A stretch of 64,000 nt of DNA from positions 2,406,996 to 2,470,995 of the forward strand of contig JACYUE010000001.1 of the NCBI GenBank assembly GCA_014841595.1, written 5' to 3'. Below, in pieces: positions 1 through 8,759 of the stretch. A program made the translations under genes and the position numbers. This DNA is from Oxalobacteraceae sp. CFBP 8761 (GTDB lineage: Bacteria; Pseudomonadota; Gammaproteobacteria; Burkholderiales; Burkholderiaceae_D). Within the stretch, counting starts at the first letter, position 1, and every line of letters starts with the position of its first letter. The notes below the pieces were generated by a model, which ran no database searches, was not told the origin of the DNA, and saw only the letters and a list, made by a program, of their open reading frames with translations.

Positions 1-584
1 GCCAGCGCCACTGCCTGCAGATCCTTGGCGCTTTTAAACGTGACGATGCCCGAGAACGAGATATAGAAGCCCTGCTCCATCGCCGCCTGCGCCACTTCCA
101 GCGACTCGGTGAAACAATGCATCACGCCCGCCACGCCACCGGCGTCGGTGCCGGCGCCCTCTTCCTTCATCAGGCGGATCGTGTCTTCACTGGCGGCGCG
201 CGTATGGATGATCAGAGGTTTACGCGTCTCACGCGACGCGCGGATATGCACGCGAAATCGCTCGCGCTGCCATTCGAGGTCACCCTTGAGGCGGTAGTAA
301 TCCAGGCCCGTCTCGCCGATGGCGACGATCTTCGGATGGTCCGCCAGGTCGACCAGCTGCTGCACGGTCGGCTCAGGGGTCTCCTCGTAGTCGGGATGCA
401 CGCCGACCGAGGCAAAAATATGCGGATACTGCTCGGCCAGCGCGAGCACTTGCGGAAAGTCCGGCAGGTCGACCGACACGCACAGGGCGTGCGTGACCTG
501 GTTCTCGGCCATCTTGGCCAGCACCTCGGGCATGCGGGCGGCCAGTTCCGGAAAATTGATGTGGCAGTGGGAATCGATAAACAT
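1..584 (-). CDS. tatD: TatD-family metal-dependent hydrolase (3' end beyond window)
   Basis: Amidohydrolase-superfamily TatD DNase or YcfH-like hydrolase, a cytoplasmic metal enzyme acting on nucleic-acid or related substrates. The first 194 codons are in the window; the family is usually about 260 residues, so roughly a quarter is missing at the left edge. Seen: the N-terminal metal motif DSHCHINF at residues 4-11, GETGLDYYR in the middle with the metal-binding Glu, and IIHTRAA. The ATG at 584 is the start because the DSHCH motif follows directly. It is the last gene of a minus-strand series mltG-tmk-holB-pilZ-GNAT, 52 bases after the GNAT stop, and tatD commonly follows holB and pilZ in proteobacteria. 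The family is certain; the physiological substrate is not. Confidence 0.9.
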   Translation of the reverse strand, partial: MFIDSHCHINFPELAARMPEVLAKMAENQVTHALCVSVDLPDFPQVLALAEQYPHIFASVGVHPDYEETPEPTVQQLVDLADHPKIVAIGETGLDYYRLKGDLEWQRERFRVHIRASRETRKPLIIHTRAASEDTIRLMKEEGAGTDAGGVAGVMHCFTESLEVAQAAMEQGFYISFSGIVTFKSAKDLQAVAL

Positions 585-636
585 CCCGCCATTGTACGCG
601 AGGCGCCCGGCCGCAGCATGGGCGCAGCCTACGCGC

Positions 637-1155
637 TCAGGCCACCCGCTTGCCCAGAATGATCAGATCTCGCTCGATGCCGTCGAGGTTCGCCACGCGC
701 GGGAAGTTGGCCCAGGTCTCGAACCCGTACTTACCGAACAGCGCCAGGCTCGGCGCATTGTGGCCAAAGATGAAGCCCAGCAGCGTGTGCACCTTGACCT
801 CGGGCGCGAACGCGATTGCCAGCTCCAGGCAGTAGCGCCCCAGGCCCTGGCCGCGCGCGCTTTCGGCGATATAGATCGAGACTTCCGCCGTGCCCGAATA
901 CGCCGGGCGGCCATAGAAGTTCGAGTACGACAGCCAGCCAATGACGGCCGGCTGTTCGCTCGTATCGAGCGCATCGTGAATCACCCACAGCGGGCGCCGG
1001 TCGGGCGTGTGCTCGTTGAACCAGGCTTCGCGCGACTGCACCGATACCGGTTCGGTATCGGCCGTCACGTCGCGCGAGGCGATGGTGGAATTATAGATAT
1101 CGACGATGACCGGCAGGTCGTCGCGTCGTGCCAGGCGATGGACGTAGGAAGGCAT
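637..1155 (-). CDS. GNAT N-acetyltransferase, phosphinothricin acetyltransferase-like
   Basis: 172-residue single-domain GNAT protein resembling the PAT/YncA group, which transfers acetyl from acetyl-CoA to amino groups of small molecules. Seen: the N-terminal region RLARRDDLPVIVDIYNSTIA, the phrase TPDRRPLWVI typical of this group, the acetyl-CoA pyrophosphate loop ARGQGLGRYCLELA near residues 108-121, and a C-terminal GFIFGHNAPSLALFGKYGF block. It sits 35 bases after the pilZ stop and 52 bases before tatD on the same strand, so it is probably cotranscribed. It separates pilZ from tatD, which are often adjacent elsewhere. Substrate unknown; resistance to a phosphinothricin-like compound is only a family-level possibility. 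Confidence 0.88.
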   Translation of the reverse strand: MPSYVHRLARRDDLPVIVDIYNSTIASRDVTADTEPVSVQSREAWFNEHTPDRRPLWVIHDALDTSEQPAVIGWLSYSNFYGRPAYSGTAEVSIYIAESARGQGLGRYCLELAIAFAPEVKVHTLLGFIFGHNAPSLALFGKYGFETWANFPRVANLDGIERDLIILGKRVA

Positions 1156-1190
1156 GCAGCAGGGATGGGTTAGTGACAGAATTTGGTGAG

Positions 1191-1568
1191 TTACAGAGTA
1201 TGGGTGGCGCGCGACGAACGCAGCGCGGCGCCGAGAATTTCTTCGATGCGCTGGCGGGCGCGCTGGCCCGATTCATCGGCCGGGAAATGCACGCCGATGC
1301 CTTGCGCCTTGTTGTTATTGGCGCCCGCCGGCGTGATCCAGGCGACGGTGCCGGCAATCGGGTATTTGTTCGGGTCGTCCATCAGCGCCAGGATCAGGTA
1401 GATCTCGTCGCCGATCTGGTAGGGCTTGGTGGTCGGGACGAACATGCCGCCGTTGCGCAGGAACGGCATGTAGGCCGCATAGAGCGCTGCCTTTTCCTTG
1501 ATCGCCAGCGACAGCACGGACGGCCGCGGGGCCTGGGCTGCGGTTGCATCTGGCGGATTGGCGCTCAT
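1191..1568 (-). CDS. pilZ: PilZ-domain protein (type IV pilus PilZ type)
   Basis: 125-residue cytoplasmic PilZ-domain protein. Its place directly after holB is the one taken by the type IV pilus PilZ protein in many beta- and gammaproteobacteria. Seen: a beta-barrel-like core with SLAIKEKAALYAAYMPFLRNGG, a GDEIYLILAL strand, and GTVAWITPAGANNNKAQGIGVHF near the C-terminus. No clear RxxxR c-di-GMP motif is visible, which agrees with pilus PilZ proteins that do not bind c-di-GMP. The ATG at 1568 was chosen over an upstream in-frame ATG because GAGAGGA lies just before it and conserved-looking sequence begins there. It begins inside the last codons of holB (11-base offset), suggesting translational coupling. 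A role in twitching motility is inferred from family and context. Confidence 0.87.
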   Translation of the reverse strand: MSANPPDATAAQAPRPSVLSLAIKEKAALYAAYMPFLRNGGMFVPTTKPYQIGDEIYLILALMDDPNKYPIAGTVAWITPAGANNNKAQGIGVHFPADESGQRARQRIEEILGAALRSSRATHTL

Positions 1569-1578
1569 CGTGGTCCTC

Positions 1579-2595
1579 TCATGTACAGCAGCCAGTGTAC
1601 TCAAGCAGCATGTCCTCGACAAATAATTTTGCCGACAGCGGATGATCGGCCACTGCGCGCCGCTCGTTCATGGCCTTGATCGCGCGCAGCAGGTTGTTCG
1701 TCTGCGCCCGGCCGGCCAGCGCCGCCAGCTCTTTCTGGTAGCGCGGGTAGTAGCGGATCTTGCCCGACAATTTGTACGAAAACACATCGTACAGCCAGCG
1801 CTGGGTCCACGCCACCAATGCCGGCAACTCGGCCTTGGCCAGCTTGTCGGCCGCGCGCAGCGCCGCATCCGGCGCCGGGCGCGCCAGAAACGCGAGCAGC
1901 ACGTCGAGTTCTTCGCGGCTGCCGTGCGCCGATGCGGCCAGCGCCGCCAGCGGTGCGCCGCCCTGCTCGCGCAGCCAGCTGTCGGCATCCGGCACGCTTT
2001 GCGCGTTGAGCCACGCCAGCGCGTCATCGTGCGACGGCATCGGCAGCGCGAACTTGCGGCAGCGCGACAGGATCGTCGGCAGCAGCCGGTCCAGGCTATT
2101 GGACGACAGCAGGAACACGGTGCCCGGTGGCGGTTCTTCCAGCGTCTTGAGCAGCGCGTTCGAGGCCGGTGTATTCAGCGCCTCGGCCGGATATAGCACC
2201 ACGACGCGCAAGCCCTGGCGGTGCGTCGAGATATTCATGAAGTCGGCCAGCGCGCGGATCTGCTCGATCTTGATTTCTTTCGACGGCGCCTTGGTCGACT
2301 TCGATTTACGATCGCCGTCGCCTTCCTCGTCGCCCGCGCCCGGTTCGTCCTCGAGTGCTTCGGGCCGCACGCGGCGGTAATCGGGATGGTTGTGCTGGGC
2401 AAACCAGCCGCACGATGCGCAGACGCCGCAAGCCTGGCCGTCAGGCCGGGCGTTCTCGCACAGCAGCGCCTGGGCAAACGCTTCGATGAAATCGGCCTTG
2501 CCGGTGCCGGCCGGGCCGTGGAACAGGATCGCGTGCGGCATGCGCGCGCGCAGCGCCTGCAATTGCGTCCAGGCGGCGCCCTGCCACGGATACAT
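1579..2595 (-). CDS. holB: DNA polymerase III subunit delta'
   Basis: 338-residue clamp-loader delta-prime subunit, part of the gamma complex that loads the beta clamp at replication forks. Seen: MYPWQGAAWTQL at the N-terminus, a P-loop-like HGPAGTGKADF near residue 30, a four-cysteine zinc motif around residues 50-65 (CGVCASCGW), the sensor segment ALLKTLEEPPPGTVFLLSS, and LPTILSRCRKF. The ATG at 2595 lies 2 bases after the tmk stop, the usual coupled arrangement. A longer in-frame extension upstream overlaps tmk and has no family resemblance, so it was rejected. Residues about 88-110 form an acidic and basic low-complexity insert (GAGDEEGDGDRKSKSTK) between the zinc module and the next helix. 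Identification is secure. Confidence 0.95.
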   Translation of the reverse strand: MYPWQGAAWTQLQALRARMPHAILFHGPAGTGKADFIEAFAQALLCENARPDGQACGVCASCGWFAQHNHPDYRRVRPEALEDEPGAGDEEGDGDRKSKSTKAPSKEIKIEQIRALADFMNISTHRQGLRVVVLYPAEALNTPASNALLKTLEEPPPGTVFLLSSNSLDRLLPTILSRCRKFALPMPSHDDALAWLNAQSVPDADSWLREQGGAPLAALAASAHGSREELDVLLAFLARPAPDAALRAADKLAKAELPALVAWTQRWLYDVFSYKLSGKIRYYPRYQKELAALAGRAQTNNLLRAIKAMNERRAVADHPLSAKLFVEDMLLEYTGCCT

Positions 2596-2597
2596 CG

Positions 2598-3206
2598 TCA
2601 CAGCAGGCGCTCCAGGACATCCGCGAGTTCGCGCTGGATCGCCTCGATGCTGCGCGTCGAATCGACGACGACGAAGCGCCCCGGGAACTGCGCCGCGCGG
2701 CGCAGATACTCGGCGCGGCACCGGCCAAAGAATTCAGCCTGCTCGCGCTCGAACTTGTCGAGCGTGCGCGAAGCCGCAAGCCGTTCGCGCGCTACTTCCA
2801 GCGGCACGTCGAACAGCAGCGTCAGGTCCGGCTGCAGCGCTGGATGCACCCATGCCTCGAGTGCTTCCATCTTCTCGCGCGACAGGCCGCGGCCACCGCT
2901 CTGGTACGCGAAACTGGCATCGGTGAACCGGTCCGACAGCACCCAGTGACCCTGCGCCAGCTGCGGCGCAATCACCTGCGCGATATGTTCGCGGCGGCTG
3001 GCGAACATCAGCAGCGCCTCGGTCTCCAGATGCATCGTTTCGTGCAGCAGCACGTCGCGCAGCTTTTCGCCCAGCGGCGTGCCGCCCGGCTCGCGCGAGG
3101 CGACGACGGTCTTGCCATGCGTTGCGAGAAAATCGGTGACGAAACCGATATGGGTCGATTTTCCGGCGCCGTCGATGCCTTCGAACGTGATGAACTTGCC
3201 CTGCAT
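2598..3206 (-). CDS. tmk: dTMP kinase (thymidylate kinase)
   Basis: Phosphorylates dTMP to dTDP with ATP, an essential cytoplasmic step in dTTP synthesis. Seen: P-loop [14 protein letters not shown] near residues 7-20, the DR-containing [17 protein letters not shown] block, and the LID region [19 protein letters not shown]. The start was set at the ATG at 3206 ([10 protein letters not shown], 202 residues) because AGAAAG lies upstream at a workable distance. Another ATG at 3224 overlaps the mltG stop as ATGA and would add six residues; that coupled start is a real alternative. The gene is sandwiched between mltG and holB in one operon. Confidence 0.95.
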   Translation of the reverse strand: MQGKFITFEGIDGAGKSTHIGFVTDFLATHGKTVVASREPGGTPLGEKLRDVLLHETMHLETEALLMFASRREHIAQVIAPQLAQGHWVLSDRFTDASFAYQSGGRGLSREKMEALEAWVHPALQPDLTLLFDVPLEVARERLAASRTLDKFEREQAEFFGRCRAEYLRRAAQFPGRFVVVDSTRSIEAIQRELADVLERLL

Positions 3207-3220
3207 GGAACAACTTTCTG

Positions 3221-4222
3221 TCATTGGGTGGTGATCCCGCGCTGGTAGCGATTCACGGCGCGGTTATGGTCCGGCAGATTGCTGGAGAACTGGCTGGTGC
3301 CGTCGCCGCGCGAGACGAAATACAGCGCCGGCGTCTCGGCCGGCGCGAGCGCCGCCTGCAGCGATTGCAGGCCGGGCAGCGAGATCGGCGTGGGCGGCAA
3401 GCCGCCGCGCGTATAGGTATTGTACGGCGTGTCGGTCAGCAGGTCCTTCTTGCCGATCTTGCCGACGAACGCGTCGCCCATGCCGTAGATGACGGTCGGA
3501 TCGGTCTGCAGCAGCATCCCGGTGCGCAGGCGGTTGACGAACACGCCGGCAATCATCGTGCGTTCGCTCTTCTGCCCCGTTTCCTTCTCGACGATCGAGG
3601 CCATGATCAGCGCCTCGTACGGCGTCTTGTACGGCAGATCCTTGTTGCGCTTTTCCCAGGCTTCGTTCAGGTGATCCAGCATGGCCTGGTGCGCGCGGCG
3701 GTAGATCTCGATCTCGGACGAGCCCTTCGCGAACAGATAGGTATCGGGGAAGAACAGGCCTTCCGGATCCTTGTACTCGGTCGAGATTTTCGCCATCAGT
3801 TCGGCGTCGGTCAGCTTGACGGTATCGTGCTTCAGGCGCGTGTGGCTGCTGATCGCCTGGCGCATCTGCTTGAAGCTCCAGCCTTCGATGATCGTCACGG
3901 CTTCTTGCGCGAATTCGCCGCGCACCAGTTGCGACAGCAGGCGGCGCGGCGATGTGTTCGGCTTGAGTTCATAGCTACCAGCCTTGATGCGGCCCGCGTC
4001 GCCCGTCAGGCGCGCCAGCAGCACGAACAGCGTCGGGTTGACGGGCACGCCGGCGGCGGCCATCTGCTGCGCGCTGGCGGCCACGCCACTGCCGGGGTTG
4101 ATCGAAAATTCAATCGGGGCACCGGGGACGGGCAAGGCCTGCTTGGTCCACCAGGCAAAGCCGCTGGCGGCGGCGACGGAAACGATGACGCCGGTAACGA
4201 GTAATTTTTTTATCAGTGCCAT
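3221..4222 (-). CDS. mltG: Endolytic transglycosylase MltG
   Basis: 333-residue inner-membrane lytic transglycosylase (YceG family) that cleaves nascent peptidoglycan strands and is thought to end glycan elongation. Seen: one N-terminal transmembrane segment (about residues 5-24), a LysM-like stretch, and the catalytic domain with [11 protein letters not shown], the catalytic Glu in SIVEKETG, and [10 protein letters not shown]. The C-terminal [20 protein letters not shown] is characteristic. The family is usually about 330-340 residues, so it is full length. It is the first gene in the window of the mltG-tmk-holB-pilZ-GNAT-tatD series and is divergent from ygfZ across a 112-base gap. Confidence 0.95.
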   Translation of the reverse strand: MALIKKLLVTGVIVSVAAASGFAWWTKQALPVPGAPIEFSINPGSGVAASAQQMAAAGVPVNPTLFVLLARLTGDAGRIKAGSYELKPNTSPRRLLSQLVRGEFAQEAVTIIEGWSFKQMRQAISSHTRLKHDTVKLTDAELMAKISTEYKDPEGLFFPDTYLFAKGSSEIEIYRRAHQAMLDHLNEAWEKRNKDLPYKTPYEALIMASIVEKETGQKSERTMIAGVFVNRLRTGMLLQTDPTVIYGMGDAFVGKIGKKDLLTDTPYNTYTRGGLPPTPISLPGLQSLQAALAPAETPALYFVSRGDGTSQFSSNLPDHNRAVNRYQRGITTQ

Positions 4223-4281
4223 GTCTTTGCGCGGTCAACGTGCGAAATGGACCGCGCCCGGCGCGATTTTCCACACAACTC

Positions 4282-4287
4282 TATAAT
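4282..4287 (+). promoter_or_regulatory. Candidate -10 box for ygfZ
   Basis: A perfect TATAAT lies in the mltG-ygfZ divergent gap, 48 bases before the ygfZ ATG. No good -35 hexamer is seen at 16-18 bases upstream, so this is a one-element match in a short AT-rich stretch. Confidence 0.4.
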
Positions 4288-4334
4288 GAGGCCGTAATGA
4301 TAAAGCCTAATTGCCTAAATATAAGCGGATTTTG

Positions 4335-5402
4335 ATGACGACCCAGACAGACATCCAGAACACGCCTTCGCCAGCATCCGGTCACGACCAGCTCGCGGTC
4401 GCCGCGCAGGCCATCGAGACTGGCCCGCAGCTCACGCTCGACGACGTCACCGCCGGCTTCATCGCGACGGTACGCGACCAGGGCCTGATCGCCGTGAGCG
4501 GTGACGACGCTGCCAAATTCCTGCATACGCAACTGACCAACGACGTCGAGCACCTGACGGCAACGGACGTGCGCTTCGCGGGCTTCTGCACGCCGAAGGG
4601 CCGCCTGCAGGCAAGCTTCCTGATGTGGCGCGACGTCGATGCCGTCTACCTGCAACTGCCGCGCGCGATCCAGGCGCCGCTGCAGAAACGGCTGTCGATG
4701 TTCGTCATGCGCTCGAAGGCCAAACTTGTCGATGCAACCGAAGCGGCGCCATTCGCCACGGTGCTCGGCCTGGGCGGCGCGCGCGCGCAAGCGGCGCTCG
4801 GCCAGATCGTGCCAACGCTGCCGGCCACGCCGATGACCAAGACGGATGGTGCGTTCGGCACCGTGCTGCGCCTGAACGATGCGTTCGGCGCGCCGCGCTA
4901 CCTGTGGCTCACGTCCGCCGAGACGGCAAGTGCTGCACTGTCCGCATTGGGCACGCAGCTTGCCGTCGGCGGCGACCAGGCCTGGCAACTGGCGACGATC
5001 CACGCGGCCGAGCCGCAGGTGGGCCCCGCCACGCAGGAACAGTTCGTCCCGCAGATGATCAATCTGGAGCTGCTCGGTGGCGTCAATTTCAAGAAGGGCT
5101 GCTATCCAGGCCAGGAAATCGTCGCACGCACCAAGTACCTCGGCAAGATCAAGCGCCGCGCTGCGCTGGCCCGTATTGACGACGCGGGTGCACGCGCCGG
5201 CGACGAAGTCTTTTCGTTGCTCGACCCGAGCCAGCCATGCGGCATGGTCGTCAACGTCGCACCCAACGGCATCGGCGGCGCCGACGCGCTCGTCGAAATC
5301 AAGCTGGCGCAGCTGACGGAAGACGTGCGCCTGGGTTCGGCCACCGGCGCGCGCGTTAGTTTTCTGCCGATGCCGTACAGCCTCGACGCGATCGACGACT
5401 GA
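4335..5402 (+). CDS. ygfZ: Folate-binding protein YgfZ (Fe-S cluster maintenance)
   Basis: 355-residue tetrahydrofolate-binding protein of the GcvT-like fold that supports assembly or repair of certain Fe-S enzymes. Seen: FLHTQLTNDVEHL near the N-terminus, the family signature KKGCYPGQEIVARTKYLGKIKR near residues 243-264 with the conserved Cys, and a C-terminal beta-barrel segment. An ATG at 4335 with AGCGGA upstream was preferred; an in-frame TTG at 4311 would add eight residues. It is followed after 2 bases by a DUF4936 gene, which overlaps an NRDE gene, so the three form an operon. Function comes from family knowledge of E. coli YgfZ. Confidence 0.93.
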   Translation: MTTQTDIQNTPSPASGHDQLAVAAQAIETGPQLTLDDVTAGFIATVRDQGLIAVSGDDAAKFLHTQLTNDVEHLTATDVRFAGFCTPKGRLQASFLMWRDVDAVYLQLPRAIQAPLQKRLSMFVMRSKAKLVDATEAAPFATVLGLGGARAQAALGQIVPTLPATPMTKTDGAFGTVLRLNDAFGAPRYLWLTSAETASAALSALGTQLAVGGDQAWQLATIHAAEPQVGPATQEQFVPQMINLELLGGVNFKKGCYPGQEIVARTKYLGKIKRRAALARIDDAGARAGDEVFSLLDPSQPCGMVVNVAPNGIGGADALVEIKLAQLTEDVRLGSATGARVSFLPMPYSLDAIDD

Positions 5403-5404
5403 CG

Positions 5405-5710
5405 ATGGCCGATTTGTCCGTCTCCGACCTGTACGTGTATTACAAGGTGCGCGACGCCGACACCGCGCAACTGGCCCCGCTGGTGCGCGCGATGCAGGCA
5501 GCCCTCGTCGCCAGCGAAGGCGTGAGCGTACAGCTCAAGCGCAGGCCCGGCAACCAGGATGGCCGGCAAACCTGGATGGAAGTCTACCCGTCCGTCCCCT
5601 TTGGCTTTGACGTCGCGCTCGCGCGCGCCGTCGACGAAGCCGGATTCGAATCCCTGCTCGCCGGCCCGCGCCGTGTCGAAGTATTTACGGAGTTGCCGCC
5701 ATGTGCCTGA
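5405..5710 (+). CDS. DUF4936 family protein
   Basis: 101-residue cytoplasmic protein of unknown function. The sequence MADLSVSDLYVYYKVRDADT followed by a QLKRRPGNQDGRQTWMEVYP block matches the small DUF4936 family, which is found in beta-proteobacteria, typically beside ygfZ. The fold is probably a ferredoxin-like alpha/beta dimer, an inference from the pattern of strands and helices. It starts 2 bases after the ygfZ stop and ends 10 bases inside the next gene, so all three are translationally coupled. No catalytic residues can be named. Confidence 0.82.
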   Translation: MADLSVSDLYVYYKVRDADTAQLAPLVRAMQAALVASEGVSVQLKRRPGNQDGRQTWMEVYPSVPFGFDVALARAVDEAGFESLLAGPRRVEVFTELPPCA

Positions 5711-6462
5711 TCGTCTTTGCATGGCACGTCGTCCCTGGCGTGCCCGTGATTGCCGCTGCCAACCGCGATGAATTCTATGACCGCCCGACCCTGCCCGCCG
5801 CGCCCTGGCCCGAACATCCGCACGTGATCGCCGGACGCGACCTGCAAGGCGGCGGCAGCTGGATGGGCGTGTCGCTCACGGGGCCGAACGGCCCGCGCTT
5901 TGCCGCGCTGACCAATATCCGCAGCCCGGGCGAACGTCAGCCCGATGCGCCGACACGCGGCGCGCTGGTGGCTGACTACCTGGCAGGCGAGCTCGATGCG
6001 GGCGCCTACGTCGCGCAGCTCGCGGCGCAGCCGGACAACTACAACGGCTACAACCTGGTGCTGGGCGACGGCGAGACGCTGTACTGGTACTCGAACCGCG
6101 GACAGCACGACCCGCGCAACGGCCAGCCGCTCGAACGCGGCCGGATCTACGGCATCTCGAACGGTCTGCTCGACGCGCCGTGGCCGAAGGTGCTGCGCAC
6201 GAAAGCACAGTTCGCGAGCCTCTTGTGCCAGGGCGCGCCGGAAGACGCGTACTTTGAAATGCTGGCCGACACGACCCGTGCACCCGATCTGCGGTTACCC
6301 GAGACGGGCGTGCCACTCGAGATGGAGCGGATGCTGTCGTCGGTCTGCATCGAGTCCGAGGAGTACGGCACGCGCACGTCGACGGTCGTCAAGCTGTACG
6401 TCAACGGCGCGCCTGACCTGCACGAGCGCGTCGTGGTGCCGGGCGAGCAGGTCGAAGCCTGA
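5701..6462 (+). CDS. NRDE family protein (TANGO2-like)
   Basis: 253-residue member of the NRDE/TANGO2 family. Seen: the start MCLIVFAWHVVPGVPVIAAA followed by NRDEFYDRP, the motif that names the family, then GGGSWMGVS, FAALTNIRSPGE, YNGYNLVLGD and ISNGLLDAPWPKV. The N-terminal Cys after Met is conserved, as in Ntn-hydrolase-like proteins. Eukaryotic TANGO2 has been linked to heme or lipid handling; the bacterial role is not settled. It overlaps the DUF4936 gene by 10 bases and ends 20 bases before a convergent SDR gene. Confidence 0.9.
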   Translation: MCLIVFAWHVVPGVPVIAAANRDEFYDRPTLPAAPWPEHPHVIAGRDLQGGGSWMGVSLTGPNGPRFAALTNIRSPGERQPDAPTRGALVADYLAGELDAGAYVAQLAAQPDNYNGYNLVLGDGETLYWYSNRGQHDPRNGQPLERGRIYGISNGLLDAPWPKVLRTKAQFASLLCQGAPEDAYFEMLADTTRAPDLRLPETGVPLEMERMLSSVCIESEEYGTRTSTVVKLYVNGAPDLHERVVVPGEQVEA

Positions 6463-6482
6463 CGCAGTAAACGTTTGGCCGC

Positions 6483-7397
6483 TTAGCGGCGGCCCTTCAG
6501 GCCCGCCTTCAGGATGTCGCGAAGGTGCGGCGTGGCTGCATACGGGTCGGGCGGCTGCCGGCCATGCACCAGCGCATCGGCATGCTCGGCCACGGAGCCC
6601 AGCGCCTGCGGATGCGAAAACACATAGAATCGCTCGGCGCGGATGGCGTCGAACGTCAGCTGCGCCACCTGCGCCGCGGACACCTTGCCCGAGCCAACGG
6701 CTTTTTCGGTCAGCGCCTGCGCCGCCAGCTGGCTGGCTGTCATGATCTCGTCGGTGCGCAGTTCGTCCGGCCGGTGCCGGTGCGACTGTGCGATCTGCGT
6801 CGGGATGAAGTACGGGCACAGCACCGACGTGCCGATCGGCGCATCGACCAGCTTGAGGTCGTGATACAGCGTTTCGGTCAGGGCCACCACCGCATGCTTG
6901 GACACGTTGTACAGGCCCAGCGCCGGTGAATTGATCAGCCCCGCCATCGACGCCGTGTTGACGACATAGCCCCGGTACGCAGGATCCTTGGCCGCGCATT
7001 CCAGCATCACGGGGATGAACGCACGCACGCCGTTGACGACGCCGTACAGGTTCACGCCCAGCACCCACTCCCAGTCTTCCTTCGAATTTTCCCAGATCAG
7101 GCCACCAGCGCCAACGCCCGCATTGTTGAACACCAGGTGCACCGCGCCGAAGCGCGCCATCGCCGAATCGGCCAGCTCCTGCACGTGCGCGCTCTTGCGC
7201 ACGTCGCACACCATCGCGATGACCTCGGCACCGCCGTCCATCAGTTCCTCGGCAGCTTTCTCGAGCGGCTTGCGCTGCACGTCGCCCAGCACCAGCTTCA
7301 TGCCTAGGCTGGCCGCCATGGTGGCGAACTCGCGGCCCATGCCACTGGCCGCGCCCGTGATGACCGCGACCTTGCCTTTGAAATCATCCATCGTCAT
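6483..7397 (-). CDS. SDR family NAD(P)-dependent oxidoreductase
   Basis: 304-residue short-chain dehydrogenase/reductase. Seen: the cofactor motif VAVITGAASGMGREFATMAA near residues 9-28, NNAGVG in the 90s, and the catalytic Ser with YNVSK around residue 170 (NTASMAGLINSPALGLYNVS). It has a longer C-terminal part than a minimal 250-residue SDR, ending in a basic tail (HLRDILKAGLKGRR). It is the last gene of a minus-strand operon after another SDR (28-base gap) and a Dabb-domain gene. Substrate unknown; nearby acyl-CoA genes make an alcohol or hydroxyacyl substrate plausible but unproven. Confidence 0.9.
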   Translation of the reverse strand: MTMDDFKGKVAVITGAASGMGREFATMAASLGMKLVLGDVQRKPLEKAAEELMDGGAEVIAMVCDVRKSAHVQELADSAMARFGAVHLVFNNAGVGAGGLIWENSKEDWEWVLGVNLYGVVNGVRAFIPVMLECAAKDPAYRGYVVNTASMAGLINSPALGLYNVSKHAVVALTETLYHDLKLVDAPIGTSVLCPYFIPTQIAQSHRHRPDELRTDEIMTASQLAAQALTEKAVGSGKVSAAQVAQLTFDAIRAERFYVFSHPQALGSVAEHADALVHGRQPPDPYAATPHLRDILKAGLKGRR

Positions 7398-7425
7398 GTC
7401 CTTTGACCGAACGTTGAGACAACCG

Positions 7426-8208
7426 TCAGACAGCAGTCACGCCGCCATCGACCGCCAGTATTTGTCCCGTGATGTGCTTGCCGGCGTCGGAGGCGAACAG
7501 CACCACCGCGCCTTTCAGGTCTTCGTCGTCGCCCAACCGGCCCAGCGGCGCAGCGGCTGCCAGGCCTTCGGCGCCGTAGGCGGCCAGCACGCCCTTGGTC
7601 ATCTTGGATGGGAAAAAGCCGGGCGCGATCGCATTGACCGTGATGCCATGGCGGCCCCATTCGCCTGCCAGCGTGCGCGTGAAGTTGATGACCGCACCCT
7701 TGGACGTGTTGTAGGCGATGGTCTGCATGGCATCCGGCGGGTTGCCCGACAGGCCGGCAATCGACGCGATATTGACGATGCGCCCGTAGCGGCGTGGGAT
7801 CATCGACAGCTTGCCGACGGCCTGCGCCACGAGGAATACCGAGCGCACGTTCAGGTTCATGACCTTGTCCCACGCCTCGAGCGGATAATCCTCGGCCGGT
7901 GCGCCCCAGGTAGCGCCGGCATTGTTGATCAGGATATCGACGTGACCCAGGCGCGCCAGGGCCGTCTCGACCAGACTTGTTGCGTGCGCCGGGTCGGACA
8001 GGTCGCCCGCAAAGCAGCTCGCCTCGATGCCCAGATCGTGCAGCCGGGCGACGGCGGCGTCGAGTTCTTCCTGCTTGCGCGACGTGAGGATCAGGCGCGC
8101 GCCCTGCTCGCCCAGCGCCTGCGCCATCTGCAGGCCGAGCCCGCGCGAGCCGCCGGTGACGATGGCGGTCTTGCCCTCCAGTGAAAACAGTTGCTGCGTG
8201 GTGCGCAT
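7426..8208 (-). CDS. SDR family oxidoreductase, second paralogue
   Basis: 260-residue classical SDR. Seen: TAIVTGGSRGLGLQMAQALG near residues 14-33, NNAGATWG near 95, the catalytic Ser in NIASIAGLSGN, and YNTSKGAVINFTRTLAGEWG. The C-terminus ITGQILAVDGGVTAV is typical of FabG-like and gluconate-dehydrogenase-like enzymes. The ATG at 8208 has GGAGG just upstream; the open frame continues further but shows no family similarity there. It lies 25 bases after the Dabb gene and 28 bases before the other SDR in one operon. Exact substrate unknown. Confidence 0.92.
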   Translation of the reverse strand: MRTTQQLFSLEGKTAIVTGGSRGLGLQMAQALGEQGARLILTSRKQEELDAAVARLHDLGIEASCFAGDLSDPAHATSLVETALARLGHVDILINNAGATWGAPAEDYPLEAWDKVMNLNVRSVFLVAQAVGKLSMIPRRYGRIVNIASIAGLSGNPPDAMQTIAYNTSKGAVINFTRTLAGEWGRHGITVNAIAPGFFPSKMTKGVLAAYGAEGLAAAAPLGRLGDDEDLKGAVVLFASDAGKHITGQILAVDGGVTAV

Positions 8209-8233
8209 ATGGCCTCCGGTCAGAACGGCGGGG

Positions 8234-8536
8234 TCAGACTTCGTAATCCATGCACTGGCGGCCTTCGCGGATCGCGCCGATGAAGGGCACCACAGCCTGG
8301 TGCACCGGGTGGGCGACATACGCCTCCAGCGCTGCGCGGTCGGCAAATTCGGAATACAGCACGATATCGTAGGTCGCTTCGAGGTCGGGCTGGGCCAGTG
8401 TGACTTCGAACGTGATGATGCCTGGGACGATCGCGGCGCATTCGTCGAGCCGGCGTTTCATCTCGCGTGCATTGGTTGCGCGGTCCGCGCCTTCGGCCTC
8501 TTCCTTCAGCTTCCACATGACGATGTGCTTGATCAT
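8234..8536 (-). CDS. Dabb (stress-responsive alpha/beta-barrel) domain protein
   Basis: 100-residue Dabb-family protein, dimeric ferredoxin-like fold. Seen: MIKHIVMWKLKEEA at the N-terminus, IPGI-like IVPGIITFEVTLAQPD, YDIVLYSEFADRAALEAYVA, and HPVHQAVVPFI; this is the typical pattern of the family. The ATG at 8536 has an excellent AGGAGA upstream. It is the first gene of the operon with the two SDR genes. Family members have been linked to stress or to polyketide and aromatic metabolism; no catalytic assignment is possible here. Confidence 0.9.
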   Translation of the reverse strand: MIKHIVMWKLKEEAEGADRATNAREMKRRLDECAAIVPGIITFEVTLAQPDLEATYDIVLYSEFADRAALEAYVAHPVHQAVVPFIGAIREGRQCMDYEV

Positions 8537-8759
8537 TCGTTCTCCTGTTGTATGCATCGTGGGCAGCATTGCCTGCCCTTCGCAACCAGTATAGCGACCG
8601 CATGACCGTTCGCCAAAACCGTACAAAAAACATATTTACACCAAGGGGATCCGATCACCCTTTTTGCAAGATTCGCGTAAGGTTCGAGGCGCACATTGCG
8701 TTGGCTGACCAACAATCAGCCTTTCCGCTTAAACACAAAACAATGAACGGAGACACGCC

